Positions 25,414 through 33,521 of a stretch of DNA of 45,260 nucleotides are shown piece after piece. Origin of the DNA: Gemmatimonadaceae bacterium (GTDB lineage Bacteria; Gemmatimonadota; Gemmatimonadetes; Gemmatimonadales; Gemmatimonadaceae); assembly GCA_025930755.1 (NCBI GenBank), contig JAICOJ010000019.1, forward strand, positions 1 through 45,260, written 5' to 3'. Each line of letters starts with the position of its first letter. Position 1 is the first letter of the stretch. The notes under the pieces are model-generated. The model was given only the letters and a program-made list of their open reading frames with translations, was not told the DNA's origin and made no database searches. The translations under genes and the position numbers were made by a program.

Positions 25414-26369
25414 TCACACCGAACGCCCAGACCCAGTGCGCCCAGCCCGGGCGCCGAGGGATCACGCTCCCTGAAATGATGGTGGTGCTGGTGTTGTTGG
25501 GGCTCGTCGTCGGCGGCCTGATGACGGTCCTGGTGCGCCAGCAGCGCTTCTACACCGGCACCAGCGAGATCATCCAGACGAAAGGGAGCGCGCGGCAGGC
25601 GATCGATATCCTGTCGAGCGAGCTGCGCGGCATTTCCACGGGTACGCGGAACGGCGCTCCGAATAATGTCGACATCTACGCGATGAGTGATTCGTCGCTG
25701 ACCTTTCGCTCGCAGTTCGGCGGGTCGGTGGTGTGCACGATCGATCCCTCGCGCACGGTCATCACCCTCCCGCCGCGGCTGATGGCGGCCCAGAACGGAC
25801 TGACCTCCTTCCTCTCGGATGCGCGAACCGGCGACTCGGTCTTCGTCTTCGATCAGGGCGCGCAACCGGGCACGAACGATGATCGCTGGCAGCGCGTGGC
25901 GCTCGCACGCGATCCGGGCGTTGGCGTGTGCCCGGTGGCGCCGGTCGGCTTCACCGCCACCGCCGTCGAAGAGGCAGCCAGCATCCAGATCGTCCTCACC
26001 GATCCGCTCGCGGGCAGCGTCATGCTCGGCGCGCCCATCCGGTTCTTCCGTCCGGCGTCGTACAGCCTGTATCAGGGCGCCGGCGGCGATTGGTGGCTCG
26101 GCTATTTCTCGTGCCCCGGCAACGCGTGTACGCCGCGTGAGGCGGTCAGCGGCCCGTACCAGCCGTACGCGGGCGCCGGCGGTCCAAGCGGTCTCGCGTT
26201 CGCCTACTTCGACTCCACCGGCGCGGTCACGGCCGACCCTCGTCTCGTCGCACGTATTGACGTGGTCGCTCGCTCGCAGAGCCAGTTCGATCTCGACGTC
26301 GCGAACGTTCGCCGTCGGAAGTATCAGGATTCGCTCGGGGTTTCCATCGCCGTGCGAAACCGGATCTGA
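25404..26369 (+). CDS. PilW-like minor prepilin, copy 1
   Basis: 321 residues from the ATG at 25404, inside the end of the PilV-like gene. The prepilin site is RRG-ITLPEMMVVLVLLGLVV with Glu5. The large mainly beta C-terminal part contains VDIYAMSDSSLTFRSQ, IRFFRPASYSLYQG and cysteine pairs (VCTID; FSCPGNAC). The same landmarks occur in copy 2 at 28124, so the two are clear paralogues. PilW-type subunits join the tip complex that primes pilus assembly. Confidence 0.85.
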   Translation: MHLITPNAQTQCAQPGRRGITLPEMMVVLVLLGLVVGGLMTVLVRQQRFYTGTSEIIQTKGSARQAIDILSSELRGISTGTRNGAPNNVDIYAMSDSSLTFRSQFGGSVVCTIDPSRTVITLPPRLMAAQNGLTSFLSDARTGDSVFVFDQGAQPGTNDDRWQRVALARDPGVGVCPVAPVGFTATAVEEAASIQIVLTDPLAGSVMLGAPIRFFRPASYSLYQGAGGDWWLGYFSCPGNACTPREAVSGPYQPYAGAGGPSGLAFAYFDSTGAVTADPRLVARIDVVARSQSQFDLDVANVRRRKYQDSLGVSIAVRNRI

Positions 26370-26393
26370 CGTATGCCTCCAGGAGAACCTCTC

Positions 26394-27506
26394 ATGTCAC
26401 GCATGCCCTCGCGACGTCGCGGCTTCGCCCTCCCGGTGGCGGTGTTCGCCATCGTGATCATCGGCGCGCTCGTCGGCGGTGCTTTCTTCGCCTCGACGCA
26501 GGAGTTTCGGATCGGCACCAACACGCTTCAGCAGACGCGTGCGCTTGGCGCAGCAGAATTCGGGCTGAACCAGACGCAGGCAAACTGGAACGGCAGGTGG
26601 AACACGTCGATGCAGCGCGGCCAAATCCAGACGCTGACGCCGGCCACGTCCGACGGCTCCGTCGCGACGGTGCGCGTGACCCGGTTGAACGACCAGGCCT
26701 TCCTCGTCGCCGCCGAGGGACGGTCCGGTCAGGCGCGGCGCCGTACGGCGAAGCTGCTCGTGTTGAATTTGCCACAGATCAATTTTCTCGCGGCGCTCAC
26801 TGCCCGTGGCGCTACGCGGATCGGCGGGAGCTCGCAGATTGACGGGAACGATCACAACTATCCCGGGTGGGACTGTCCGGCCCTCGGCCCGGCCAAGCCC
26901 GGAATCGCGGCGTCCGATACATCACAGATCACGACCTCGGGCTGCTCGAACTACAGCTGCATCGCAGGTAGTCCCAAAGTCGTCGAGGATCCTGCCGCCG
27001 CCGATACGAATACGTACTTCACGTTCGGGTCAATCGGCTGGGCCGAGCTGCGCTCCATGGCGAGCAAGATCGTGAGTGGCAACATCCAGGGCATCGGCCC
27101 GACCGTCATCAGCGGTCAATGCAACGAAGCCGACTTCAAGAACTTCGGTGAGCCGTGGAAGGGGACGGGCGCTCCATGCACCAACTACTATCCGATCATC
27201 TACTCGGCAGGCGACCTCATCCTGAACACCGGGCGAGGGCAGGGAATCCTCCTGGTCGAGGGCAACCTCGAAGTACAAGGCGGCTTCGAGTTCTACGGAC
27301 CCGTCATCGTGCGCGGAACGCTTCGAACGGCTGGCGGCGGGGGCCACTTCAACGGCGGCGTGCTCGCGGCCAACGTCGAGCTCGACCAGAACGTCGTGAT
27401 CGGTAATGCCGTCATCTCCTACTCGCGGTGCGCCATCCTGAAGGCGCTGAACGGCAGCGCGACGCCGACCACCGCGGTCGAGCGGGCGTGGTACGAGGTG
27501 TATTAG
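26394..27506 (+). CDS. PilX/GspK-like minor prepilin, copy 1
   Basis: 370 residues from the ATG at 26394, chosen for AGGAG (26381-26385); an in-frame ATG at 26373 would add seven. The N-terminus RRRG-FALPVAVFAIVIIGAL is prepilin-like but lacks Glu5, as in GspK-type tip subunits. The C-terminal third (GDLILNTGRGQGILLVEGNL, then VQGGFEFYGPVIVRG) looks like a short beta-helix. Cysteines occur in pairs. It closes the first prepilin block and has a paralogue at 29023. Confidence 0.83.
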   Translation: MSRMPSRRRGFALPVAVFAIVIIGALVGGAFFASTQEFRIGTNTLQQTRALGAAEFGLNQTQANWNGRWNTSMQRGQIQTLTPATSDGSVATVRVTRLNDQAFLVAAEGRSGQARRRTAKLLVLNLPQINFLAALTARGATRIGGSSQIDGNDHNYPGWDCPALGPAKPGIAASDTSQITTSGCSNYSCIAGSPKVVEDPAAADTNTYFTFGSIGWAELRSMASKIVSGNIQGIGPTVISGQCNEADFKNFGEPWKGTGAPCTNYYPIIYSAGDLILNTGRGQGILLVEGNLEVQGGFEFYGPVIVRGTLRTAGGGGHFNGGVLAANVELDQNVVIGNAVISYSRCAILKALNGSATPTTAVERAWYEVY

Positions 27507-27527
27507 CGCTCGGAAAGACGGCAACGA

Positions 27528-27635
27528 CGACAGAGTTCAGAATCCAGAATTCAGAGCTCAGCTGAAGGGCCTGCGGGGAGCCGACACTGGCTCCCCGCGG
27601 TCGTCTCCGGATCCCTGAAGTCTGTCTTCTGCGCT
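27528..27635. repeat. Degenerate heptamer inverted array, AATTCAG type
   Basis: Left: CGACAGA, GTTCAGA, ATCCAGA, ATTCAGA, GCTCAGC (27528-27562). Right: CTGAAGT, CTGTCTT, CTGCGCT (27615-27635), the reverse-complement pattern. Both keep CAG or CTG every seven bases and flank the GC hairpin at 27571-27600. More diverged than the other arrays. Confidence 0.65.
27571..27600 (+). terminator. Strong GC hairpin after the first prepilin block
   Basis: GCGGGGAGCC (27573-27582) and GGCTCCCCGC (27589-27598) pair perfectly around GACACT, with a further C-G pair outside. No T tract follows, so it may pause or stabilise the 3' end rather than act as a classical intrinsic terminator. The rest of the 27507-27727 gap holds only the heptamer arms. 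Confidence 0.5.
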
Positions 27636-27727
27636 CCGTGATCTTCGCCGCCGTGGGCCGCGACGATCCGATGTGGGCCGCGGCGTGGCGGTGACGCCGG
27701 GTGGGGCTACGAAGCTATCCTGCCGCC

Positions 27728-28117
27728 ATGAAGCTCCGACTGCTGCGATCCCGCCGAGCCTTTACCCTCCTCGAGATACTCATCGCCCTCGTGCTCCTCG
27801 GCGTCGGCGTACTCGGTGTCTCAGCCAGCGCTACGCTCGTGTCACGCATGGTCGGCGACGGTTCCCGCCTCACGCTCGCGGCCACGATCGCGACCGCGCG
27901 GCTCGAGCGGTTGCGAGCGATCCCATGCGCGAGCGCGACGTCCGGCACCGCTATCACCCGAGGTATCGAAGAGCGGTGGAGCGTCGCCGCCTTGGGCCCT
28001 GGGCTGAACGCCCTCGAGGTTCAGCTGTCGGTGACGTATCCGCTCCGCACACAATTCGGCACGGGCCCAACGCGCACGCAGCTGTTCCGCGGCGCGATCC
28101 ACTGCACCGATGCCTGA
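27728..28117 (+). CDS. PilV-like minor prepilin, copy 2
   Basis: 129 residues from the ATG at 27728; the frame is open nine codons further up, without a ribosome site. Leader MKLRLLRSRRA, then FTLLEILIALVLLGVGVL, with Ala-Phe at the cleavage point and Glu5. The globular part mirrors copy 1: ATARLERLRAIPCAS against ALARFEHLRSLSCGR, and a terminal FRGAIHC against YRSQIAC. It opens the second block. No FimU-like gene precedes it. Confidence 0.83.
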   Translation: MKLRLLRSRRAFTLLEILIALVLLGVGVLGVSASATLVSRMVGDGSRLTLAATIATARLERLRAIPCASATSGTAITRGIEERWSVAALGPGLNALEVQLSVTYPLRTQFGTGPTRTQLFRGAIHCTDA

Positions 28118-28123
28118 TGCGCG

Positions 28124-29026
28124 ATGGCCATTCCCCGTGGCAGGCCGGGCGTCACGCTCGTCGAGCTCGTCGTCGCGCTCACGCTTTTCAGCATCGTTGC
28201 CACCATCATGCTGACGATGCTGCGGGGACAGCAGCGATTCCACGCCGCCTCGCTCGAGATCATCGATACCAAGCGCGCCACGCAGCAGGCTACCGGCCTG
28301 CTGTATGGAGAGTTGCGCGGCGCGTCCAGCGTGGACCTCTACGCGATCAGCGACTCCTCGATCGCCTTTCGCACCACGATTGGCGCGGCGCATCTGTGCG
28401 GGCTCGATTCGACGCGCGCCTCCCTCACCGTCCCTTCGACGCGATCCACCGGTGCCGCGCCGCTGTCGACGTTTCGCGCCCTCCCCCGCGCGGGGGATTC
28501 GCTTCTCGTCTTCGATTCCGGCGAAGCCCCCGAGCCTGACGATGATCGGTGGCACCCGCACGTGCTCGTCGCCGATCCCGCCGGTGGCGTGTGTCCGACC
28601 CGTCCTCATGGGCTCGCATCCAATGGGATCGAGGCATCCGGGATCGCCTTCCAGGTCGCTCCACCTCTGGCGGGGAGCATCGTCATCGGCGTGCCCCTGC
28701 GCTTCTTCCGCCCTGCCAGCTACTCCCTCTATCGCGGCACCGGCGCAGCCTGGATGCTCGGCTATTCCACCTGCGCGGCCGGCACGTGCACGGCCCGTCA
28801 GCCGGTGAGCGGCCCCTACCTCCCGTTCGTGAGCGGGGGAGAGGGAGGCGTCGCGTTCTCCTACTTCGACGGCCAGGGCGCTCCAACTGGCGATCGGTCG
28901 CGCGTCGCCCGAGTAGACGTCATCGCGCGAGCGCGAACCGCATCGACGCTCCACGTCGGTCACGTCCGCGGCCAGCGGTATCAGGACTCGCTGGCGCTGA
29001 CGATCGCGCTTCGAAACGGATCATGA
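28124..29026 (+). CDS. PilW-like minor prepilin, copy 2
   Basis: 300 residues. Prepilin site RPG-VTLVELVVALTLFSIV with Glu5. Strong similarity to copy 1 includes RFFRPASYSLYRG, VSGPYLPF, VDLYAISDSSIAFR and the C-terminal RYQDSLALTIALRN. Cysteines matching those of copy 1 are kept (STCAAGTC). The start is six bases after the PilV-like stop. Its stop overlaps the next start by ATGA. Confidence 0.83.
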   Translation: MAIPRGRPGVTLVELVVALTLFSIVATIMLTMLRGQQRFHAASLEIIDTKRATQQATGLLYGELRGASSVDLYAISDSSIAFRTTIGAAHLCGLDSTRASLTVPSTRSTGAAPLSTFRALPRAGDSLLVFDSGEAPEPDDDRWHPHVLVADPAGGVCPTRPHGLASNGIEASGIAFQVAPPLAGSIVIGVPLRFFRPASYSLYRGTGAAWMLGYSTCAAGTCTARQPVSGPYLPFVSGGEGGVAFSYFDGQGAPTGDRSRVARVDVIARARTASTLHVGHVRGQRYQDSLALTIALRNGS

Positions 29027-30048
29027 CCAGCGGAGATCGGAAGGGGTTCGCGATCGCGACGGCGCTGTTCACCCTGGTCGTGATCGCGGCGCTCGCCATC
29101 GGAACGCTGTATGCGGCCACGCATGAGCTCCGTGGCGGCGCCGACGCCATCCACCAGGCCCGCGCCATCATGGCGGCCGAGCTGGGGGTCGAACAGACCA
29201 TCGCGGCGTGGAGCCGCGAGTGGAACGGCGCGCTCGGCCGAGGCTACGGGCGAAGCTGGACGTATCCCACCGTCGAAGGCGCTCGGATCACGGTGGCCCT
29301 CATGCGCCTGGCGGATGATCTCTTCCTGATCACGTCCGAGGCACGAGCGGGTCGGGCGCGCCGCCGAGTGGCGCGCGTCGTTAGGCTCGACGTCGACGAC
29401 CCGCCGCTTCGGGCCGCGATTCTGGCGACCGCTGTGATCGACAGCACATCGGGCTTCGGTCTCGAAGGATCCGATCATCCGCCGGCGCAGTGGGACTGTC
29501 CCGCGCCAGGACCACCCCTGCCCGCAGTCGTCATCACCGATACGACCTCGGCATTGCGCCTCGGTCAGTTCGACTGGGGAACGCTCGTTGGGCTTGCGCA
29601 TTCGCGGGTAACCGTGCGCGTCACCGGTGCCGCGCCTCGAGTCGGTGCCGAAGAGTGCGACACCGCCGCGCCCGGGAATTGGGGCGAGCCTAACAGGTGG
29701 ATGGGCGGTCCGTGCACCGGCTACTACCCGGTCGTCCATGCGCCCAGTGATCTGGTGATGGACGGCGGGCGAGGGCAGGGCGTGCTCGTCGTCGACGGGA
29801 ATCTCACCATTCAGGGCGGGGCCGAGTTCACCGGTGTCGTGCTGGTGCGCGGCGCGGTCCTCGACGGTCCCGGCGGCGGGCGCGTAACCGGCGCACTGTC
29901 GATCGCCGGACAGGGCGCAGCGCTTTCATCACTCGGCGGAATATCGATTGAGTTCTCCCGATGCGCGGCGCGCAAAGCCTTGCTCGGTATCGCGATGCCG
30001 AAAGCGGTGGTCGAGCGCTCGTGGAGCGAGCTGTTTCTCGACCCATGA
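29023..30048 (+). CDS. PilX/GspK-like minor prepilin, copy 2
   Basis: 341 residues from the ATG at 29023; the frame is open far upstream but that part is antisense-type shadow. N-terminus RKG-FAIATALFTLVVIAAL, again without Glu5. Shared with copy 1: a WDCPA motif, GGPCTGYYPVVHAPSDL against GAPCTNYYPIIYSAGDL, GRGQGVLVVDGNLTIQGG and the ending VVERSWSEL against AVERAWYEV. It is the last gene before the 371-base leader of pilM. Confidence 0.82.
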   Translation: MTSGDRKGFAIATALFTLVVIAALAIGTLYAATHELRGGADAIHQARAIMAAELGVEQTIAAWSREWNGALGRGYGRSWTYPTVEGARITVALMRLADDLFLITSEARAGRARRRVARVVRLDVDDPPLRAAILATAVIDSTSGFGLEGSDHPPAQWDCPAPGPPLPAVVITDTTSALRLGQFDWGTLVGLAHSRVTVRVTGAAPRVGAEECDTAAPGNWGEPNRWMGGPCTGYYPVVHAPSDLVMDGGRGQGVLVVDGNLTIQGGAEFTGVVLVRGAVLDGPGGGRVTGALSIAGQGAALSSLGGISIEFSRCAARKALLGIAMPKAVVERSWSELFLDP

Positions 30049-30060
30049 GCGCGGTCATGA

Positions 30061-30143
30061 GGAACGAGGAACGAGGAAGTGGCGCGGACCCGCTCGCGCG
30101 ATGAACTCGAACAGCCGCTTCCTCCTTCCTCGTTCTTCGTTCC
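30061..30143. repeat. Heptamer inverted repeat, GAACGAG type
   Basis: GGAACGAGGAACGAGGAAG (30061-30079) faces CTTCCTCCTTCC followed by TCGTTCTTCGTTCC (30118-30143) across a 38-base spacer. The right arm has two deviations and one extra unit. It begins 12 bases after the stop of the second PilX-like gene. Confidence 0.85.
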
Positions 30144-30419
30144 CATTCTCCATATCCAACACTGCCTTGATGTTACTTCTCCTTCGGTGGCGCGTTTTCG
30201 GGGAAGTAACGTCCGATCCCGAAGGTGAATCTGTCGCGCGAGGCGCGGCGCGAAACGGGCCGCGAAAGGTAAGTGCAGGCCGCCTCGTTACTACAGCGAC
30301 CCGCTTCCAGTCTGATATCGAGGCCCGTCGCTCCGGTTTCCCAAACCGAAACGAGAAGACGTGCCGGCACGCGAAGGTCGCACGTCCCCGCTGGCTCCAC
30401 CTGACACCCCGGTCACACC
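30144..30419 (+). other. Long non-coding leader region upstream of pilM
   Basis: No credible gene in 276 bases. It holds several small inverted repeats: CCTTCGG (30181-30187) and TTCGGG (30197-30202) can each pair with the same CCCGAAGG stretch (30218-30225), so two hairpins would exclude each other; CGGTTT-CCC-AAACCG (30334-30348); and the 12-base palindrome CGTGCCGGCACG (30360-30371). A promoter for pilMNOPQ is expected here, but I found no convincing boxes and no sigma-54 site. Confidence 0.45.
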
Positions 30420-31463
30420 ATGGGTCTCTTCGGTCGCAGGAAGACGACAATCGGCCTCGATATCGGATCGGGCCTCATCAAGGTCGCGGTCATCGACCAC
30501 GGCAAGGGCGAGCCCGAGCTCACCAAGGTCGCCATCGCTCCGCTGCTCGCTGACGCGATCGTCGAAGGCGAGATCATGGATCCCGGCATTGTCGCCGACG
30601 CCATTCGCGCCGCGCTGTCCGAAGCGGGGATCAAGGGCAAGAACATCGTGACCGCCGTCGGCGGCCGCGACGTGATCATCAAGAAGATTCAGATCGACCG
30701 CATGAAGGAAGCACAGGCGCGCGAGGTCATCCGCTGGGAGGCCGAGCAGCACGTGCCCTTCGACATGGAGTCGGTCGAGCTCGATTTCCAGATTCTCGAC
30801 CCCGACGCCGACGACCTGCAGATGAACGTGCTGCTCGTCGCCGCCAAGCGGGACCTCGTCGAGAACAAGATCCGCCTGATGCACGACGCCGATCTCGATG
30901 CGCGCGTCGTGGACGTCGACGCCTTCGCCCTGCATAACGCGTTCGAGGTGAACTACCCCGACGCGATGATGGGCGTGGTCGGTCTCGTCAACATCGGGCA
31001 CGAAGTCACCAACATCAACATCCTCGACGACGGCGTTCCGCTGCTCACGCGCGATATCGCGCTCGGCACGCGGCGCTTCCGTGAGGATCTCCAGCGTGAG
31101 CGCGGCTTGAGCGCCGAAGAAGCGGACGAGCTGCTCCAGGGCTACGACCGCTCGCCGCACCTCGACGCCGTCATCGAAAGTCGCGGCGAGGAGATCGCGG
31201 TGGGTGTCGAGCGCGCGGCGGCCTTCCTGGCCTCGTCGACGCGCTCCGGCTCGACGATGAAGGCGGTGTATACGAGCGGCGGCGGGTCTCGCGTTCCGGG
31301 ACTCACCGAGGCGCTCGCAAATCGGTTGCGTGTGCGCGTCGAACAGGCGAACCCGCTGCAGCGCTTGAACGTTCGTGACGGCGCTTTCGGGTCTCTCGTC
31401 CTTGATGACGTCGCACCTCTCTTGATGCTCCCCATTGGGCTGGCGCTCCGCCAGGTCGCCTGA
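30420..31463 (+). CDS. pilM: Type IV pilus assembly ATPase-like protein PilM
   Basis: 347 residues. Actin-like fold with TTIGLDIGSGLIKVAVI at the N-terminus, EVIRWEAEQHVPFDM typical of PilM, VVGLVNIGHEVTNINIL and the YTSGGGSRVPGL nucleotide loop. PilM is cytoplasmic and binds the N-terminal tail of PilN, linking motor ATPases to the inner-membrane complex. It is the first gene of pilMNOPQ in the usual order, 18 bases before pilN. Confidence 0.93.
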   Translation: MGLFGRRKTTIGLDIGSGLIKVAVIDHGKGEPELTKVAIAPLLADAIVEGEIMDPGIVADAIRAALSEAGIKGKNIVTAVGGRDVIIKKIQIDRMKEAQAREVIRWEAEQHVPFDMESVELDFQILDPDADDLQMNVLLVAAKRDLVENKIRLMHDADLDARVVDVDAFALHNAFEVNYPDAMMGVVGLVNIGHEVTNINILDDGVPLLTRDIALGTRRFREDLQRERGLSAEEADELLQGYDRSPHLDAVIESRGEEIAVGVERAAAFLASSTRSGSTMKAVYTSGGGSRVPGLTEALANRLRVRVEQANPLQRLNVRDGAFGSLVLDDVAPLLMLPIGLALRQVA

Positions 31464-31481
31464 CCCTCTCCCGACGACCCC

Positions 31482-32234
31482 ATGATCGAGATCAATCTCC
31501 TTCCCGGATCCGGGAAGAAAGCGCGAGGCAAGTCCTCGGGATTCGCCCTCGGAGGGGCGTTCGCGGGGATCATCGCGCAGGTGAAAGATCCCTACCTGAT
31601 GGGTGCGGCCGCTCTGGTCATTCTGTCGGCCGTCGCCACGGTGGGTCTCTGGGGTCTGCAGCAGTCGACGTCGTCGCGGCTCGACCGTGAGCTGCAGACG
31701 GCCGTGCAGGACTCCATTCGCTTCGGCCTCATGATCAAGGAGCGCCGCAAGGTGCTCGCGCAGCGCGATGAGGTGCTCGGTCAGCTGTCGATGATCAAGA
31801 CCATCGACGACAACCGCTTCACCTGGCCGCACATCATGGACGAAGTGAGCCGCGCGCTTCCGCCGTACACCTGGCTGACGTCGATGGCGCAAACGAGCGC
31901 CGTCCCCGCGCCTCCGGGCTCGGAGCCGCCAGCACCGGCAGCGGTGCCGGGACGCCCCGCCGCACCCGCGGGCGTCACCGCGCAGGCCGCGGTCGATACC
32001 GCACCACAAGGACTCACGTTCCGATTGATCGGGCAGACCGTCGACATCCAGGCGCTCACGCGCTTCATGAAGGATCTCGAGGCCTCGCCCTTCATCAAGG
32101 ACATACAGCTGATCAAGTCGGTGACGATCATCGTGGAACAGCGCGAAGTCACCGAGTTCCAGCTCGACGCGGCGTGGGAGGTCCCGGATCCCTCCGTGAT
32201 TCGCACCGTCCCCGTCTCTCTGGCGGTGAGGTAA
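31482..32234 (+). CDS. pilN: Type IV pilus inner-membrane protein PilN
   Basis: 250 residues. The start MIEINLLPGSGKK is the PilM-binding motif of PilN. One membrane helix (about 45-62, LMGAAALVILSAVATVGLWG) is followed by a coiled-coil stretch and a ferredoxin-like periplasmic domain with a Pro/Ala-rich insert (PAPPGSEPPAPAAVPGRPAA, about 142-165). It pairs with PilO, whose start is two bases after its stop. The length is about 50 residues above the usual 180-200 because of the insert and the N-terminal spacer. Confidence 0.92.
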   Translation: MIEINLLPGSGKKARGKSSGFALGGAFAGIIAQVKDPYLMGAAALVILSAVATVGLWGLQQSTSSRLDRELQTAVQDSIRFGLMIKERRKVLAQRDEVLGQLSMIKTIDDNRFTWPHIMDEVSRALPPYTWLTSMAQTSAVPAPPGSEPPAPAAVPGRPAAPAGVTAQAAVDTAPQGLTFRLIGQTVDIQALTRFMKDLEASPFIKDIQLIKSVTIIVEQREVTEFQLDAAWEVPDPSVIRTVPVSLAVR

Positions 32235-32236
32235 CT

Positions 32237-32854
32237 ATGGCTGGAATGGGACAGCGCGAAAAGAATCTCGTCGGCATCGCGGCGCTCGCCGTGATGGCCG
32301 CGGGCGCGTACTGGTACTTCCTGCATCGTCCGAAGGCGATCGAGCTCGCCGAGACCAGCACGCGTGTCGAGCGGCTCAAGACCGAGAACGATAAGGCGAA
32401 GGCCGAGGTCGCGAAGGGTCGTCCGGAAGAGATCCGCGCGCAGCTCGCGCAGTATCAGCAGAACCTCGCGCTCATTCGCACGCTCGTGCCGACGAGCAAT
32501 GAAGTCCCGGCGCTGCTCGAGCAGGTCTCGACGGCGGCGCGCCGTGTCGGACTCGACCTGGCCGCGGTGACCCCGCAGCCGGTGATCCAGGGCGACCGGT
32601 ATGACACCTATCGCTACAACATCGACATCGCGGGGAACTACCACGATCTCGCGACGTTCCTCACGAACGTCGGATCGCTGACGCGAATCGTCGCTCCCAT
32701 GAATCTCCAGCTCTCGCAGCCGTCGAATCCGGCGGCGGCGAAGGCGCGCGCGCAGAAGGATGCGTCGGTCGTCGACGCGCGCTTCCTGATCCAGACGTAC
32801 GTGTCGAAGGCCATCACCAGTCTGCCGATGCCTGCGACGACGGGAGACAACTGA
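32237..32854 (+). CDS. pilO: Type IV pilus inner-membrane protein PilO
   Basis: 205 residues from the ATG at 32237 (the frame is open further up, inside pilN). One membrane helix (about 10-28), a coiled coil (ELAETSTRVERLKTENDKAK region) and a periplasmic ferredoxin-like fold with VPTSNEVPALLEQVSTAA and the YNIDIAGNYHDLATFL strand-helix, all characteristic of PilO. It forms a heterodimer with PilN and connects to PilP. The pilP start follows after one base. Confidence 0.92.
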   Translation: MAGMGQREKNLVGIAALAVMAAGAYWYFLHRPKAIELAETSTRVERLKTENDKAKAEVAKGRPEEIRAQLAQYQQNLALIRTLVPTSNEVPALLEQVSTAARRVGLDLAAVTPQPVIQGDRYDTYRYNIDIAGNYHDLATFLTNVGSLTRIVAPMNLQLSQPSNPAAAKARAQKDASVVDARFLIQTYVSKAITSLPMPATTGDN

Positions 32855-32855
32855 C

Positions 32856-33521
32856 ATGCGCCGCTCGCTCGCACTCCTGATGCTCGCCAGCGCCGTCGCG
32901 CTCGGATCCCCGATGAGGGCACCCGTGCTCCTCGCCCAGTCGGGTCCAGGCGCCGCCGGCACGCGCGCGAAGAACGCGGCGCGCACCGCCGCGGCCAAGA
33001 CCGACGCGCACACGCGCGCGGTTCAACAGCCAACCGCGTCGAGCGGACCGGCGGAGTCATCGACCGGTCGTTCGACCACCAGACAGCCCTCCAGCGGACA
33101 GGTCTCGCAGACGTCCGCCGCGCCGCAAGGCGTGCAGCACTCGGCGCCGACGCCGAATGATGCGTCGTCGGTCTCGGTGCCGGGCGGCAAGAGTGAAGTC
33201 GGGTTCCGGCGCGAAGCGTTCAGCTACGAGAAGTCGGGTCGACGCGACCCGTTCCTCTCACTGCTGCACAGCAACGACCTGCGCCCGATGATCAACGACC
33301 TCAAGCTGGTCGCCGTGCTGTACGATCCGGTCGGCCGGTCGTGGGCGGTCATGCGTGACATGACCACGAAGGAGCAGTACCGCGTCAAGGTCGGCCAGCA
33401 GCTTGGCCGCATGCGCGTCACACAGATCCACCCGAAGTCCGTGACTTTCACGATCGAAGAGATCGGTTTTAGCCGTCAGCAGACGCTGGCGCTCAACGAT
33501 TCAAAGGAGAGGGAGCCATGA
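32856..33521 (+). CDS. pilP: PilP-like pilus alignment protein
   Basis: 221 residues. A hydrophobic signal (about 4-24) ends near VLLAQ without a lipobox cysteine, whereas PilP is usually a lipoprotein. A disordered Ala/Thr/Ser-rich linker of about 75 residues follows, then the PilP beta domain with SGRRDPFLSLL, LKLVAVLYDP, YRVKVGQQLGRMRV and VTFTIEEIGF. PilP bridges PilN/PilO to the secretin. It overlaps pilQ by ATGA. Position in the operon supports the name more than overall similarity. Confidence 0.85.
   Translation: MRRSLALLMLASAVALGSPMRAPVLLAQSGPGAAGTRAKNAARTAAAKTDAHTRAVQQPTASSGPAESSTGRSTTRQPSSGQVSQTSAAPQGVQHSAPTPNDASSVSVPGGKSEVGFRREAFSYEKSGRRDPFLSLLHSNDLRPMINDLKLVAVLYDPVGRSWAVMRDMTTKEQYRVKVGQQLGRMRVTQIHPKSVTFTIEEIGFSRQQTLALNDSKEREP

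Noticed and set aside
30291-32009. 572-codon minus-strand frame
   Set aside because: It is antisense to pilM and pilN, with low-complexity composition.
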